Of a stretch of DNA of 64,000 bases, positions 7,108 through 15,540 are shown piece after piece; position 1 is the stretch's first letter; the number at the start of each line of letters is the position of its first letter. The position numbers and the translations under genes were made by a program. Origin of the DNA: F2B08 sp046260445 (GTDB lineage: Bacteria; Actinomycetota; Actinomycetes; Actinomycetales; Dermatophilaceae). The notes beneath the pieces were generated by a model that made no database searches, was not told the DNA's origin, and saw only the letters and a program-made list of their open reading frames with translations. Where the stretch lies: positions 1 through 64,000 of the forward strand of contig JBHEPF010000178.1 of assembly GCA_046260445.1 (NCBI GenBank), in the 5' to 3' direction.

Positions 7108-9375
7108 TCAGCGGCCGAAGCGCCGCAGTCGCAGGCTGTTCGTCACGACGAGGACGCTTGACATCGCCATGGCACCGCCGGCGATCATCGGGTTGAGCAG
7201 CCCTGCCACCGCGAGCGGGATCGCCGCGGTGTTGTAGGCGAAGGCCCAACCGAGGTTCTGCTTGATCGTGCGCAGCGTCTTCCGGGACAGCCCGATGGCC
7301 AGCGGGACGGCCGCGAGGTCGGTGCGCATGAGGACGATGTCGGCGGAGTTCATCGCGACATCGGTGCCGGAGCCCATCGCGAGGCCGAGGTCGGCCTGGG
7401 CGAGAGCGGCAGCGTCGTTGACGCCGTCACCGACCATCGCCACGACCTTGCCCTCCTTCTGCAGGCGCTCGACGACCGCGTGCTTGTCCTCCGGCCGCAC
7501 GTCGGCGATCACCCGGTCCTCCGGGATGCCGACCGCGCGGGCGACCGCACGCGCGGCCGTCTGGTTGTCGCCGGTGAGGAGGTATGCGGTGAGCCCGAGG
7601 TCGGCCAGGTCACCGATCGCCTTGGGGCTGCTCTTGCGAACCGTGTCCGTGACGGTGAGGGCGGCCCGGGCCCGTCCGTCCCAGCCGACGAAGATCCGGG
7701 TGCCGGGAACGGATATGTCGCCGCTGGCGATCGAGTCGGGAACCGTCTCGAAGAGGTCGGCCCGCCCGACGGTCACCTCCTGTGCGGCGTGGCTGCCGAC
7801 AACCGTGGCGCGGGCACCGGAGCCGGCGAGGGCCACGAAGTCCCGGATCGCAGGCAGGCTCAAACCACGTTCGGCGGCGGCACCCGTGACGGCCCGGGCG
7901 ATCGGGTGCTCCGACCCGCTCTCGACCGCAGCAGCCGCGAGCAGCGCCACCTCCTCGGTGATCTCGCCGTCGGTGTCGATGCCGTGCAGCGCCATCTCCC
8001 CGGTGGTGACGGTGCCGGTCTTGTCGAGGAGCGCCGTGTTGACACGACGCGTGTCCTCGAGGATCTGCGGACCCTTGATGAGGACGCCGATCTCAGCGCC
8101 ACGGCCGGTCCCGACGAGCAGGGCGGTCGGGGTCGCGAGACCGAGTGCACATGGGCAGGCGATGATGAGGACGGTGATCGCGATCGGCAGGGCGCGGGTG
8201 AACTCCCCGGTGCCGACCCACCAGCCGATGAGCGTGAGGACGGCGACGACGAGCACCACGGGGACGAAGATCGCGCTCACCCGGTCGGCGAGCCGCTGCA
8301 CCGGTGCCTTGCCGGTCTGTGCATTCTCGACGAGCCGCGCCATGGCGGCCAGCGTCGTCTCCGAGCCGACCGCGGTCGCGCGGACGATGAGCCGACCGTG
8401 GGCGTTGACCGTGCCGCCGACGACGTCGTCGCCGGGACCGACGTCGACGGGGACAGGCTCACCGGTCATCATCGACGCGTCGATCGCACTCGTGCCGTCG
8501 GCGACGACGCCGTCGGTCGCGACCTTCTCGCCCGGCCGCACGATGAACTGCTCACCGACGGCGAGCTGCTCGATGGGGATGCGGTGCTCCCGGCCGTCGC
8601 GAAGCACGGCGACGTCCTTGGCGCCGAGGGTGAGGAGGGCCTCGAGGGCGGACTTGCCCTGCTTCTTGGCCCGGGCCTCCATCCAGCGGCCGATGAGGAG
8701 GAAGGTCGTGATGACGGCCGCCGTCTCGAAGTAGAGGTGCGCGGGCTCGCTGTCACCCATCCCCTCCATGGCCATCGCCCCGTCACCGGCAGCGCCGCTG
8801 AGCACGCCGACGAGCGAGTAGAGGTATGCGGCGCTCACCCCGATGGAGACGAGCGTGTCCATCGTCGAGGCGAGGTGGCGGGCGTTGATCGCCGCGGCAC
8901 GGTGGAACGGCCAGGCCGCCCACAGGACGACCGGGGTGGTGAGGGCGAGCTGCAGCCACGGGTTGCCGGGGAACGACATGCCGGGGACCATCGCGAGGAT
9001 GACGACCGGGACCGCCAGCGCGCCGGCGACGAGGGCTCGGCGCTTGAGAACGTCGACCGGGGCGACGTCGTCCAGGTGCTCGTGCTCGTCGTCGTGGCCG
9101 CTCTCGCCGGACGATCCGTCTGTGGTGAGCAGGCTCGCGCCATAGCCGGTCTTCTCGACCGTGGCCATGATCTCCTCGACCGTCATCGGTCCGCTGAAGC
9201 GCACCTTGGCCTTCTCGGTCGCGAGGTTGACGGTAGCGTCGACGCCGTCGAGACGGTTGAGCTTCTTCTCCACGCGGGCCGAGCAGGACGCGCAGGTCAT
9301 GCCGGTGATCGCGAGGTCGACCTCCTGGCCGAGGCCCGCGGTGGTGTCGGTGGGGGTCTGGGTGGGTGTGGTCAT
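7108..9375 (-). CDS. copA: Copper-exporting P1B-type ATPase
   Basis: A 755-residue plasma-membrane ATPase that pumps Cu(I) out of the cytosol. One N-terminal heavy-metal-associated domain carries GMTCASC at about 24-30. Eight membrane segments follow. The ion path motif CPC is in IIACPCALGLATP at about 402-414. The phosphorylated Asp is in DKTGT near 450. SEHPIARAV near 488 is the nucleotide-binding HP motif and GDGVNDAAAL near 648 the hinge. Asn-Thr in AFAYNT and the Met/Ser of the last helices fit a Cu(I) (P1B-1) pump. A Met-rich segment lies between the first helices (GAMAMEGMGDSEPAH, about 200-214), possibly extra copper binding. It is downstream of csoR with a two-base gap, so copper derepresses both. 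Confidence 0.96.
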   Translation of the reverse strand: MTTPTQTPTDTTAGLGQEVDLAITGMTCASCSARVEKKLNRLDGVDATVNLATEKAKVRFSGPMTVEEIMATVEKTGYGASLLTTDGSSGESGHDDEHEHLDDVAPVDVLKRRALVAGALAVPVVILAMVPGMSFPGNPWLQLALTTPVVLWAAWPFHRAAAINARHLASTMDTLVSIGVSAAYLYSLVGVLSGAAGDGAMAMEGMGDSEPAHLYFETAAVITTFLLIGRWMEARAKKQGKSALEALLTLGAKDVAVLRDGREHRIPIEQLAVGEQFIVRPGEKVATDGVVADGTSAIDASMMTGEPVPVDVGPGDDVVGGTVNAHGRLIVRATAVGSETTLAAMARLVENAQTGKAPVQRLADRVSAIFVPVVLVVAVLTLIGWWVGTGEFTRALPIAITVLIIACPCALGLATPTALLVGTGRGAEIGVLIKGPQILEDTRRVNTALLDKTGTVTTGEMALHGIDTDGEITEEVALLAAAAVESGSEHPIARAVTGAAAERGLSLPAIRDFVALAGSGARATVVGSHAAQEVTVGRADLFETVPDSIASGDISVPGTRIFVGWDGRARAALTVTDTVRKSSPKAIGDLADLGLTAYLLTGDNQTAARAVARAVGIPEDRVIADVRPEDKHAVVERLQKEGKVVAMVGDGVNDAAALAQADLGLAMGSGTDVAMNSADIVLMRTDLAAVPLAIGLSRKTLRTIKQNLGWAFAYNTAAIPLAVAGLLNPMIAGGAMAMSSVLVVTNSLRLRRFGR

Positions 9376-9377
9376 GA

Positions 9378-9674
9378 TCAGCTCCGAACGAGCCGCGCGA
9401 TGGCGGCGGTGGCTTCTTCGATCTTGGCCCGGCCGGCCTCGTCGGACTCCCGTGCGGCGTCGACGACGCAGTGGCGCAGATGCTCCTCGAGCAGGCCCAG
9501 GCTCACGGCCTGGAGGGCCCTCGTGACCGCGCTCACCTGGGTGAGCACGTCGATGCAGTAGGTCTCGTCCTCGACCATTCGCTGCAGGCCGCGGACCTGG
9601 CCCTCGATCCGCCGCAGTCGCTTGAGCTGGGCGTCCTTGGTGTCGGCATAGCCGGGGTGAGCGTGTGCGGTCAT
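9378..9674 (-). CDS. csoR: Copper-sensing repressor CsoR
   Basis: A 98-residue all-helical repressor that leaves its DNA when it binds Cu(I). The three copper ligands of the family are present: Cys40 (ETYCIDV), His65 and Cys69 (EEHLRHC). The RRIEGQVRGLQRM segment at 21-33 is the DNA-facing family signature, with the conserved Tyr39 and Glu (second shell). It is the first gene of the csoR-copA unit. Its -10 box, TATTAT on the minus strand, lies six bases before the ATG and overlaps a palindrome matching a CsoR operator, so it should repress its own operon. Confidence 0.95.
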   Translation of the reverse strand: MTAHAHPGYADTKDAQLKRLRRIEGQVRGLQRMVEDETYCIDVLTQVSAVTRALQAVSLGLLEEHLRHCVVDAARESDEAGRAKIEEATAAIARLVRS

Positions 9675-9686
9675 GAGGCCATAATA
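9675..9686 (-). promoter_or_regulatory. Leaderless-type -10 box of csoR
   Basis: On the minus strand TATTAT (complement of 9681-9686) lies six bases before the ATG at 9674-9672, and overlaps the palindrome at 9685-9702. Confidence 0.5.
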
Positions 9687-9702
9687 TACCCTATGGGGGT
9701 AT
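9685..9702. promoter_or_regulatory. CsoR-type operator
   Basis: The plus strand reads ATACCCTATGGGGGTAT at 9686-9702, a palindrome of ATACCC and GGGTAT arms around a short centre. This matches the G/C-tract-in-AT-flank form of CsoR operators, and its position over the csoR -10 box explains autorepression. It may also affect the divergent hydroxylase-like gene, 157 bp away. Confidence 0.7.
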
Positions 9703-9858
9703 CACCGGAAGACGGTGGGGGTTCCCCGACCCTCGCCGAGACCATGGCGCACCTGCCGGCCCGACGTCCTCCCGCATACGGAGGCGACATACCGCCACCT
9801 TGCCGCGACGGCGCCTCCCCTCGGCACGACCGCCTACCGACGGGTAACCTCGACAGGC

Positions 9859-10968
9859 ATGAAGGTCGATCTCACCGTGCTCGCGATCCCCGGCTTCATC
9901 GGGGCGATGGCGGCCGAGTACGCCTGGCAGCGCCGGCACCCTGTCGCGGCCGGTGAGCGACGGGCGGGGGACTATGAGCTGAGGGACACCATCGCCAGCC
10001 TCACCATGGGCGTCGGCTCCCTCGCCGCTCCGTATGTGTCGCGCCGGCTCCTCGACCCGCTCACCCCGGGCGCGGGTCGCGGGGCGAAGGCGCTCATCGG
10101 CGGCGCCGTTCTCGCCTCGGCCGCGACGACGGCACTCGACGTCATCCGTCGTCGCCGCGCGCACGGACCCCTCCCGGACGCGGGGGTCGTGCGCGACGAG
10201 GACCGCCCCGGGCGCTCCGGTCAGGCGGACCGGCTGACCACCGGCATGGCGCTCGCCGCAGTCGGAGCGACCTCGCTCGCCGCGGCGACGACCTGGACGG
10301 CGATGACGAGCGGCAGGAGGCTGTTCGACCGGGGTGGCCGCGACCTCGGGGGAGGCGCCGGCGCGCTGGCTCTGGCGATTCTCGGGTGGGACGCGATCTA
10401 CTACTGGAACCATCGCCTCTCCCACGAGAGCCGGTGGTTGTGGGCCGTCCACGTCGTCCACCACTCCTCGGAGCGGTACAACCTCTCGACCGCACTTCGT
10501 CAGCCGGTCGCCGAAGGCGTGACTATGGCCGTCCCGTATGGCTTGCTCGCCTGGCTCGGCGTGCGTCCCTCGCTCATCGAACAGGCCCGGGCACTCAACC
10601 TCATCTACCAGTTCTGGATCCACACCGAAATCATCCGGTCCATCGGGTGGCTCGAGAAGGTCCTCAACACCCCGTCGCACCACCGGGTCCATCACGGCTC
10701 GAACAGCCAGTACCTCGACCGCAACCACGGCTCGATCCTCATCATCTGGGACAAGGTCTTCGGGACGTTCGAGGAGGAGCGCGAGCCGATCGTCTACGGG
10801 CTGACGACCAACATCGACTCGTTCAACCCGGTCGTCATCGCCGGCCACGAGTGGCGTGACATGGCTGTGGACATCGCCCGCTCCCGGACCTGGTCGGACC
10901 GGGTCGGCTTCGTGCTGCGCGGCCCCGGCTGGGCCGCCGACCGCCGCACAGAGCTCACCGCGGTGTGA
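9859..10968 (+). CDS. Sterol desaturase/fatty-acid hydroxylase superfamily membrane protein
   Basis: A membrane-embedded di-iron oxygenase-like protein of 369 residues. The eight-histidine pattern of the superfamily is present: HRLSH near 185-189, HVVHH near 198-202 and HRVHH near 275-279, with a further His near 340 (AGHEWRD). Four or more hydrophobic helices flank the boxes. The substrate (sterol, fatty acid, carotenoid or other lipid) cannot be told. The ATG at 9859 (MKVDLTVLAIPGF) was chosen because the frame upstream is Pro/Arg-rich and unlike protein, and because TAACCT lies eight bases before it. It is divergent from csoR. The 130-residue central stretch with an Arg-rich loop (VIRRRRAH) is longer than in compact members. 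Confidence 0.85.
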   Translation: MKVDLTVLAIPGFIGAMAAEYAWQRRHPVAAGERRAGDYELRDTIASLTMGVGSLAAPYVSRRLLDPLTPGAGRGAKALIGGAVLASAATTALDVIRRRRAHGPLPDAGVVRDEDRPGRSGQADRLTTGMALAAVGATSLAAATTWTAMTSGRRLFDRGGRDLGGGAGALALAILGWDAIYYWNHRLSHESRWLWAVHVVHHSSERYNLSTALRQPVAEGVTMAVPYGLLAWLGVRPSLIEQARALNLIYQFWIHTEIIRSIGWLEKVLNTPSHHRVHHGSNSQYLDRNHGSILIIWDKVFGTFEEEREPIVYGLTTNIDSFNPVVIAGHEWRDMAVDIARSRTWSDRVGFVLRGPGWAADRRTELTAV

Positions 10969-11055
10969 CGCGCGGTGGCCATCGGCTGCCGCACCAGCTC
11001 GCCTGTGACCCGGATGATCGTGGGGCGCCGCAGGACCTCGACCGTGGGCCTGCAA

Positions 11056-11131
11056 TTGCTGGGGCAGCGCCGAGTTGCTGGGGCAGCGACGAGTTGCTGG
11101 GGCAGCGCCGAGTCGCCGGGGCAGCGGCGAG
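11056..11131. repeat. 19-bp tandem repeat, four copies
   Basis: The unit ttgctggggcagcgccgag begins at 11056, 11075, 11094 and 11113; the second has one change and the fourth three or four. It fills the middle of the 263-bp gap between the hydroxylase-like gene and the purB stop. No gene or promoter is visible in the rest of this gap (10969-11231). The unit length is not a multiple of three. Confidence 0.85.
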
Positions 11132-11231
11132 CACCCGCGGCAGGGTCGACCTTGTGCGTCAGGTCGACTCGATCCTTCGGAGGTGGTGCCGCCGTTGACG
11201 CAGCCCGCCTGGCCGCAGAGCAGAGCGAGGA

Positions 11232-12647
11232 TCAGCTCCGGTCGAGGTAGTCCACGAGGTCGGGGGCGAGGCCGACATACGACTGTGGAGTGAGGGCAGC
11301 CAACCGCTCCTCGACCTCGGCCGGCAGCCCGAGGCCACGGACGAACCCGACGAGATCCTTCTGGCCGATCCGACGACCCCGGGTCAGCTCCTTGAGTCGT
11401 TCATACGGCTCCTCCATGCCCGACACTCCCTGCGCGGCCAGTGCCCGCATCGCGGACTGGACCGGCTCCCCGAGGACCTCCCAGTTCGCGTCGAGGTCGG
11501 CGGCCATCGCCTCAGGGACGGCGTCGAGGCCGGCCAGCCCGCGCTGGACGTTGTCGATGGCCAGCAGGCTGTGCCCGAACGCCGTGCCGATGTTGCGCTG
11601 CATCGAGGAGTCCGTGAGGTCCCGCTGCAGCCGCGACGACACGAGTGTCGAGGCGAGCACGTCGAGCAGCGCGTTGGAGACCTCGAGGTTGGCCTCGGCG
11701 TTCTCGAAGCGGATCGGGTTGACCTTGTGCGGCATCGTGCTGGAGCCGACGGTCCCCTGCCCGCGCACCTGCGCGAAGTACCCCATTGAGATGTACGACC
11801 ACACGTCCGTGCAGAGGTTGTGCAGGATCCGGTTGAAGCGGGCGAGATCCGCATAGAGCTCGGACTGCCAGTCGTGGCTCTCGATCTGGGTCGTGAGGGG
11901 GTTCCACGTCAGGCCCAGCCCCTCGACGAACTCCCGGCTGATGGTCGGCCAGTCCGCATCGGGGACCGCGGCGAGATGCGCACCGAAGGTGCCCGTCGCA
12001 CCGTTGAGCTTGCCGAGGAACTCGGCGACCTCGATGCGGCGCAGCTGGCGGTCGAGCCGCCACGCGAGAACGGCCAGCTCCTTGCCGATCGTCGTCGGTG
12101 TGGCCGGCTGCCCGTGGGTATGCGCGAGCAGCGGGACCGCGCGCAGGTCACGTGCCATCTGCTCGACGTTCGCGACCAGGTCACGGGCGCGAGGAAGCCA
12201 GACGTGACCGACCGCCCCCTGGATCATGAGCGCATACGAGATGTTGTTGATGTCCTCGCTGGTGCAGCAGAAGTGGATCAGCTCGGCCAGGCCGGCATCC
12301 TCAGGAGCGGGCGCGATCTCGGTGAGGCGCTTCTTGAGGAAGTACTCGATCGCCTTGACGTCGTGCTGGGTGACCCGCTCGGTCTCGGCGAGCTCCTCGA
12401 TGGCGGCGCTGTCGAACGTGTCGACGACGGCACGCAGGCGCTTCTTCTCCTCGTCGGTGAGCCGACGGACCCCGGACACGACCTGCCGGTCGGTGAGGTG
12501 GATGAGCCACTCGATCTCGACGTGGATCCGGGTGCGGTTGAGCGCCGGCTCGGACAGGTGGTCGATGAGGGGGGCGACGGCGTCGCGATAGCGACCGTCG
12601 AGAGGCCCGAGCGCGACGAGCGGTGTCGCGTCAGCAAGGGAGGACAT
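11232..12647 (-). CDS. purB: Adenylosuccinate lyase
   Basis: Acts twice in purine synthesis, splitting SAICAR and adenylosuccinate with release of fumarate, as a cytosolic homotetramer. The protein has 471 residues from the ATG at 12647 (MSSLADATPLVALGPLDGRY); GGGAGGA nine bases upstream supports this start over one 19 codons further out. The fumarase/ASL superfamily signature SSTMPHKVNPIRFENAE lies near 300-316, its flexible loop carrying the catalytic Ser. HTHGQPATPTTIGKE near 178-192 holds the active-site His. The DGRY opening and the length follow the E. coli-type subgroup rather than the shorter Bacillus type. It is divergent from the small membrane protein gene, with 49 bp between starts. 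Confidence 0.96.
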   Translation of the reverse strand: MSSLADATPLVALGPLDGRYRDAVAPLIDHLSEPALNRTRIHVEIEWLIHLTDRQVVSGVRRLTDEEKKRLRAVVDTFDSAAIEELAETERVTQHDVKAIEYFLKKRLTEIAPAPEDAGLAELIHFCCTSEDINNISYALMIQGAVGHVWLPRARDLVANVEQMARDLRAVPLLAHTHGQPATPTTIGKELAVLAWRLDRQLRRIEVAEFLGKLNGATGTFGAHLAAVPDADWPTISREFVEGLGLTWNPLTTQIESHDWQSELYADLARFNRILHNLCTDVWSYISMGYFAQVRGQGTVGSSTMPHKVNPIRFENAEANLEVSNALLDVLASTLVSSRLQRDLTDSSMQRNIGTAFGHSLLAIDNVQRGLAGLDAVPEAMAADLDANWEVLGEPVQSAMRALAAQGVSGMEEPYERLKELTRGRRIGQKDLVGFVRGLGLPAEVEERLAALTPQSYVGLAPDLVDYLDRS

Positions 12648-12696
12648 GCCGTCATCCTCCCAGACCTCCGCTGGTCGACGCTGAGAGGATCCAGCC

Positions 12697-13032
12697 ATGG
12701 ACATCCCGCGCTCAGTCGCCCTCTTCGTCCTCGCCGCCGTTGCCGAGATCGGGGGCGCCTGGCTGGTCTGGCAGGGGGTCCGGGAGCACCGCGGGGTGCT
12801 CTGGATCGGGCTCGGGGTGATCTCGCTCGCCCTCTACGGGTTCGTCGCCACCTTCCAGCCGGACCCCGACTTCGGCCGGATCCTCGCCGCCTACGGAGGG
12901 GTGTTCGTCGCCGGGTCGCTGGCGTGGGGCGTGGTTCTCGACGGCTTCCGGCCCGACCGGTGGGACATCACCGGTGCTCTCCTCTGTCTCGCCGGCGTCG
13001 CCGTCATCATGTATGCGCCACGCGCCGGTTAG
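12697..13032 (+). CDS. YnfA/UPF0060 small membrane protein
   Basis: A 111-residue protein of four hydrophobic helices belonging to the YnfA (UPF0060) family, which resembles small-multidrug-resistance transporters. Family marks are AEIGGAWLVWQGVRE near 16-30, ALYGFVATFQPDPDFGRILAAYGG near 48-71 (given here in parts: ALYGFVATFQ then GRILAAYGG) and DRWDITGALLCLAGVAVIMYAP at the end (DRWDITGA then VIMYAP). A GAGAGGAT stretch lies about ten bases before the ATG. Transport function has been proposed for the family but is not established. It is divergent from purB. Confidence 0.9.
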   Translation: MDIPRSVALFVLAAVAEIGGAWLVWQGVREHRGVLWIGLGVISLALYGFVATFQPDPDFGRILAAYGGVFVAGSLAWGVVLDGFRPDRWDITGALLCLAGVAVIMYAPRAG

Positions 13033-13054
13033 CTCTCCCCGCCTGATCGGCAGC

Positions 13055-13588
13055 TCAGGTCATCGGTGGCTCGGACCGGGTGCGGACATGCCCGACGATG
13101 CCTGGAGCTGCGGCCACGATCTCGGCGAAGGTGAGGTCGAAGTCCTCGTCGTCGCCGTACCACGGGTCGTCCATCCCGAGGGTGTCCGCAGCGACTGCTG
13201 CGGGGTCGAAGGAACGCAGCATCCGGATCTTGGCGCGGTCGTCCTCGTGGCGCGCCCGCTCACTCAGGATCCGCTCGTGGACATGGTCAGCGGCCAGGAC
13301 GAGGTCGGCGTCCTCGAAGCCGGGGGAACGGAACTGGATCGCCCGCTTGTCCCGGAACCCGCTGTCGCGCACCCCGTTGCGCTCCAGCACGGCGATGGTC
13401 CGCCGGTCCATGGGCCGGCCGAGCTCCTCGGTCGAGGTGCCTGCGCTCGAGATGCTCACCCGGTCGCCGAGTCCGGCGTCCTCGAAGGCCTCCCGCAGGA
13501 CGAACTCGGCCATGGGCGATCGGCAGATGTTGCCCCAGCAGACGACGACGATGCGATAGGTCGGCTGCGTGTCGGACATGACCCCCAC
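13055..13588 (-). CDS. Low-molecular-weight protein tyrosine phosphatase
   Basis: A 177-residue cytosolic phosphatase. The P-loop C-W-G-N-I-C-R-S at residues 17-24 is the C-x5-R-S motif, with Cys17 the nucleophile and Arg23 the phosphate binder. The general-acid loop is DPWYGD near 144-149. Expected targets are phosphotyrosine proteins, in actinobacteria often secreted or acting on cell-envelope regulators; none can be named here. GTG at 13588 or the ATG three codons in (13579, MSDTQPTY) may be the start. The usual partner Tyr kinase is not nearby. The DUF2237 gene ends 15 bases upstream of it on the same strand, so the two may share a transcript. Confidence 0.93.
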   Translation of the reverse strand: MGVMSDTQPTYRIVVVCWGNICRSPMAEFVLREAFEDAGLGDRVSISSAGTSTEELGRPMDRRTIAVLERNGVRDSGFRDKRAIQFRSPGFEDADLVLAADHVHERILSERARHEDDRAKIRMLRSFDPAAVAADTLGMDDPWYGDDEDFDLTFAEIVAAAPGIVGHVRTRSEPPMT

Positions 13589-13603
13589 CCTCTCAGGGCG
13601 CGA

Positions 13604-13993
13604 CTACAGCAGGGCCCCCGGGTCGTCGGGAACATCCACGGCGTGCGCCCGGAGGAGCTCGAGGGAGACGTAGGCGAGCGCCGCCTCGTTCGTCGCCGCC
13701 AGGACGACCGGCGCGGCGCGGCCGGCCTCCATCGACTCGACCCATCGTGGTGCGACGACGCACCACCGGTCTCCCGGCCGCAGCCCGGCGAAGCCCCATT
13801 TCGGGCGTGGGGTGATGAGGTCGTTGCCGATCTCCCGCTGGTGGTCGAGGAAGTCGGCCGTCACGACGGTGCAGATCGTGTGCAGACTCCCGCCGGCCGG
13901 CACCGCCTCACAGCACCCGGTGCGGGTGAAGCCCGTCAGGGGGTCGGTCCCGCACTCGTCGAGGTCGCCGCCGAGGACGTTGCGCTGAGTCAC
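13604..13993 (-). CDS. DUF2237 protein
   Basis: A 129-residue soluble protein of the DUF2237 family. The family pattern is clear: NVLGGDLDECGTDPLTGF at 5-22, the Cys pair in GCCEAV near 26-31, HTICTVVTADFL near 38-49, and GLRPGDRWCVVAPRW near 70-84. The conserved cysteines and acidic residues suggest a metal- or cofactor-binding fold, but no activity is known. It lies 15 bases upstream of the LMW phosphatase on the same strand and is probably co-transcribed with it. Confidence 0.9.
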   Translation of the reverse strand: MTQRNVLGGDLDECGTDPLTGFTRTGCCEAVPAGGSLHTICTVVTADFLDHQREIGNDLITPRPKWGFAGLRPGDRWCVVAPRWVESMEAGRAAPVVLAATNEAALAYVSLELLRAHAVDVPDDPGALL

Positions 13994-14079
13994 ATCCCCG
14001 ATCCTGCCAGCCGTTGCCCCGGCCCGCTCTCAGGACGGTGTATCAGGACGATGGCGCGTCGCTCCTTCTCCACATGCGA

Positions 14080-14271
14080 ATGATCACTCCCGGGATGGCC
14101 CGGGCACTGACGCCCACTGAGTTCGTCGAGCGAGAGAAGGCGGCGCCGCGGCACCGGCGCGAGAGGGACCATCTCGTCGCGGCCAGGGCCGCGCTGAGCC
14201 GCCTCGCGCACACCCTCCGCCATCCGCGGCTGCGCCACGTCGGCTACGGACCGCTCAAGCCGTCAGCCTGA
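14080..14271 (+). CDS. Small basic protein, unrecognised
   Basis: A frame of 63 residues from ATG 14080 (65 from ATG 14074) fills the gap between DUF2237 and the NYN gene. Third codon positions are almost all G or C, as in the real genes here, and the product is rich in Arg, Ala and His with an amphipathic pattern (VAARAALSRLAHTLRHPRLR). I do not recognise it. There is no Shine-Dalgarno site. A ten-codon frame at 14051-14083 (MARRSFSTCE) ends in TGA overlapping the ATG at 14080, which would allow coupled re-initiation. Its last 17 bases overlap the end of the convergent NYN gene. It may be real or chance. Confidence 0.4.
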   Translation: MITPGMARALTPTEFVEREKAAPRHRRERDHLVAARAALSRLAHTLRHPRLRHVGYGPLKPSA

Positions 14272-15481
14272 CCTGGTCGACCAGCTGCCAGAAGCGGTTG
14301 CGCAGCTCGTGCCGGCTGTTCTCGTCGACGTCATAGTGCCCGCTGCGGTTGGAGAGATCGACGAGCATGGCCCTGTCGAGATCCCCCGGGATGGAGGGCC
14401 GCTGCTCCTTGAGCTCGGCGAGCATCGTCGGAGTAGCCGTGGTGCACCAGGAACGGATGACCTGGCGGGCCACCGTGTCGATGACCTCCGGGTCGACGGC
14501 GGTGTCGGGATAGGTCCCGGATCCGCCTGAGCCGGTGGTCGTCGACCAGACCGGCTCCGGGGGCGGGAGGAGGGTGGTCGCCTTCCGCTTGGCGAAAAGG
14601 GACGGAGTGGGTCCGGGGACCGCTGCCGTCTCGGTCGTAGAGGAGGGTTCGTCGGCCGTCACCTGCGCGGGCGCCGGCTCGTCCGTCCCGGACGGATCCT
14701 CGGACGGCCCCTCGGACGGCTCCTCGGACGGCTCGGTCCGGGGTTGGTCGTCGTCAGTGGGGGCGCCGTCGGTCTCCTCGGCGCTGCTCGTCGCGAGCGG
14801 TGGGGCCGGGGAGGTTGGTGACATCGGGCCCGAGCCGTTGACGCCGACGGGCTCTGGAACGGTGTCGGCCGCGGGTGCCTCGTCGTCCTGGGCGGGCTTG
14901 AGCTCGTCGGGGACGAGTGCCTCGGGGATGGCCCGTGACCGGACGGCCTGGTCGATCGTCTCGCCGTCGAGGAGGATGAGGCCGTCGGCTGCCCGCTGCA
15001 GGTGGCGAGCGACGCCATGCGGGCGGTCGTCCTGACCGGGCACGGCGAGCAGGATGACCTGGACCCCGTGGCCCTGCGCCTCCTCCACCGCCTCGGTCAG
15101 GTCGTCGTCGCCGGAGACGAGATAGATGACGTCGACCACCCGGTTGCGGCCGTGCGTCGCGAGGTCGAGACCGATGCGCAGGTCGACGCCCTTCTGCTCG
15201 CCCGCGTGGGAGAGTCGACCGAGCCGGAGCTTGACCCGGGGGAGCAGGCCGATCTCGTCCTGGATGAAGTCCGGCATGCCGCCCGGGCGGGCGCCGGAGT
15301 CGTACCAGTTGACCCGCAGGAGGGGTAGCCCGCTGTCCGACTCCGCGTGCTCGATGAGGCCCCGGATGAGCTCAGGGTGGTCCACCTGCACCCCACGGCG
15401 CAGCGAGGTGCCCGTGACGCGAGTCGCCGCGGCCGCGAGAAGGTAGCCGACATCGACGTAGATGGCGCAATAGGACCGCAT
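14255..15481 (-). CDS. NYN-domain (PIN-like) RNase-type protein
   Basis: A 408-residue protein. Residues 4-165 form a NYN/PIN-like nuclease fold: an acidic residue in YVDVGYLLAAA near 6-14, DLRIGLDLATHGRNRVVDV near 95-113 and YLVSGDDDLTEAVEEAQGHG near 116-135, where the clustered Asp residues would bind metal. Residues 200-330 are a low-complexity linker rich in Pro, Glu, Ser and Thr (EPSEEPSEGPSEDPS). The last 75 residues form a small helical domain (VARQVIRSWCTTATPTML, then a LVDLSNRSGHYDVD stretch), of the type attached to LabA-like proteins. RNA cleavage is inferred from the family. The start was set at MRSYCAIYVDVG because upstream frame sequence is Arg-rich shadow. Confidence 0.85.
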   Translation of the reverse strand: MRSYCAIYVDVGYLLAAAATRVTGTSLRRGVQVDHPELIRGLIEHAESDSGLPLLRVNWYDSGARPGGMPDFIQDEIGLLPRVKLRLGRLSHAGEQKGVDLRIGLDLATHGRNRVVDVIYLVSGDDDLTEAVEEAQGHGVQVILLAVPGQDDRPHGVARHLQRAADGLILLDGETIDQAVRSRAIPEALVPDELKPAQDDEAPAADTVPEPVGVNGSGPMSPTSPAPPLATSSAEETDGAPTDDDQPRTEPSEEPSEGPSEDPSGTDEPAPAQVTADEPSSTTETAAVPGPTPSLFAKRKATTLLPPPEPVWSTTTGSGGSGTYPDTAVDPEVIDTVARQVIRSWCTTATPTMLAELKEQRPSIPGDLDRAMLVDLSNRSGHYDVDENSRHELRNRFWQLVDQVRLTA

Positions 15482-15540
15482 GCCTCCACCTTGCCAGGTG
15501 ATTGCGCAAACGTCGTCCTCCACACCTCCGACGGCCAGGG

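Noticed and set aside
7262..9561. Two long plus-strand frames (490 and 693 codons) opposite copA-csoR
   Set aside because: They are antisense to clear CopA and CsoR motifs and encode repetitive Asp/Gly/Arg sequence without domains.
9715..9858. Longer start for the hydroxylase-like gene at 9715
   Set aside because: The 48 extra codons are Pro/Arg/Thr-rich and overlie the csoR promoter; the ATG at 9859 begins a normal membrane segment.
11056..11131. Tandem repeats as a possible CRISPR array
   Set aside because: Units are directly adjacent with no spacers, and there are no cas genes.
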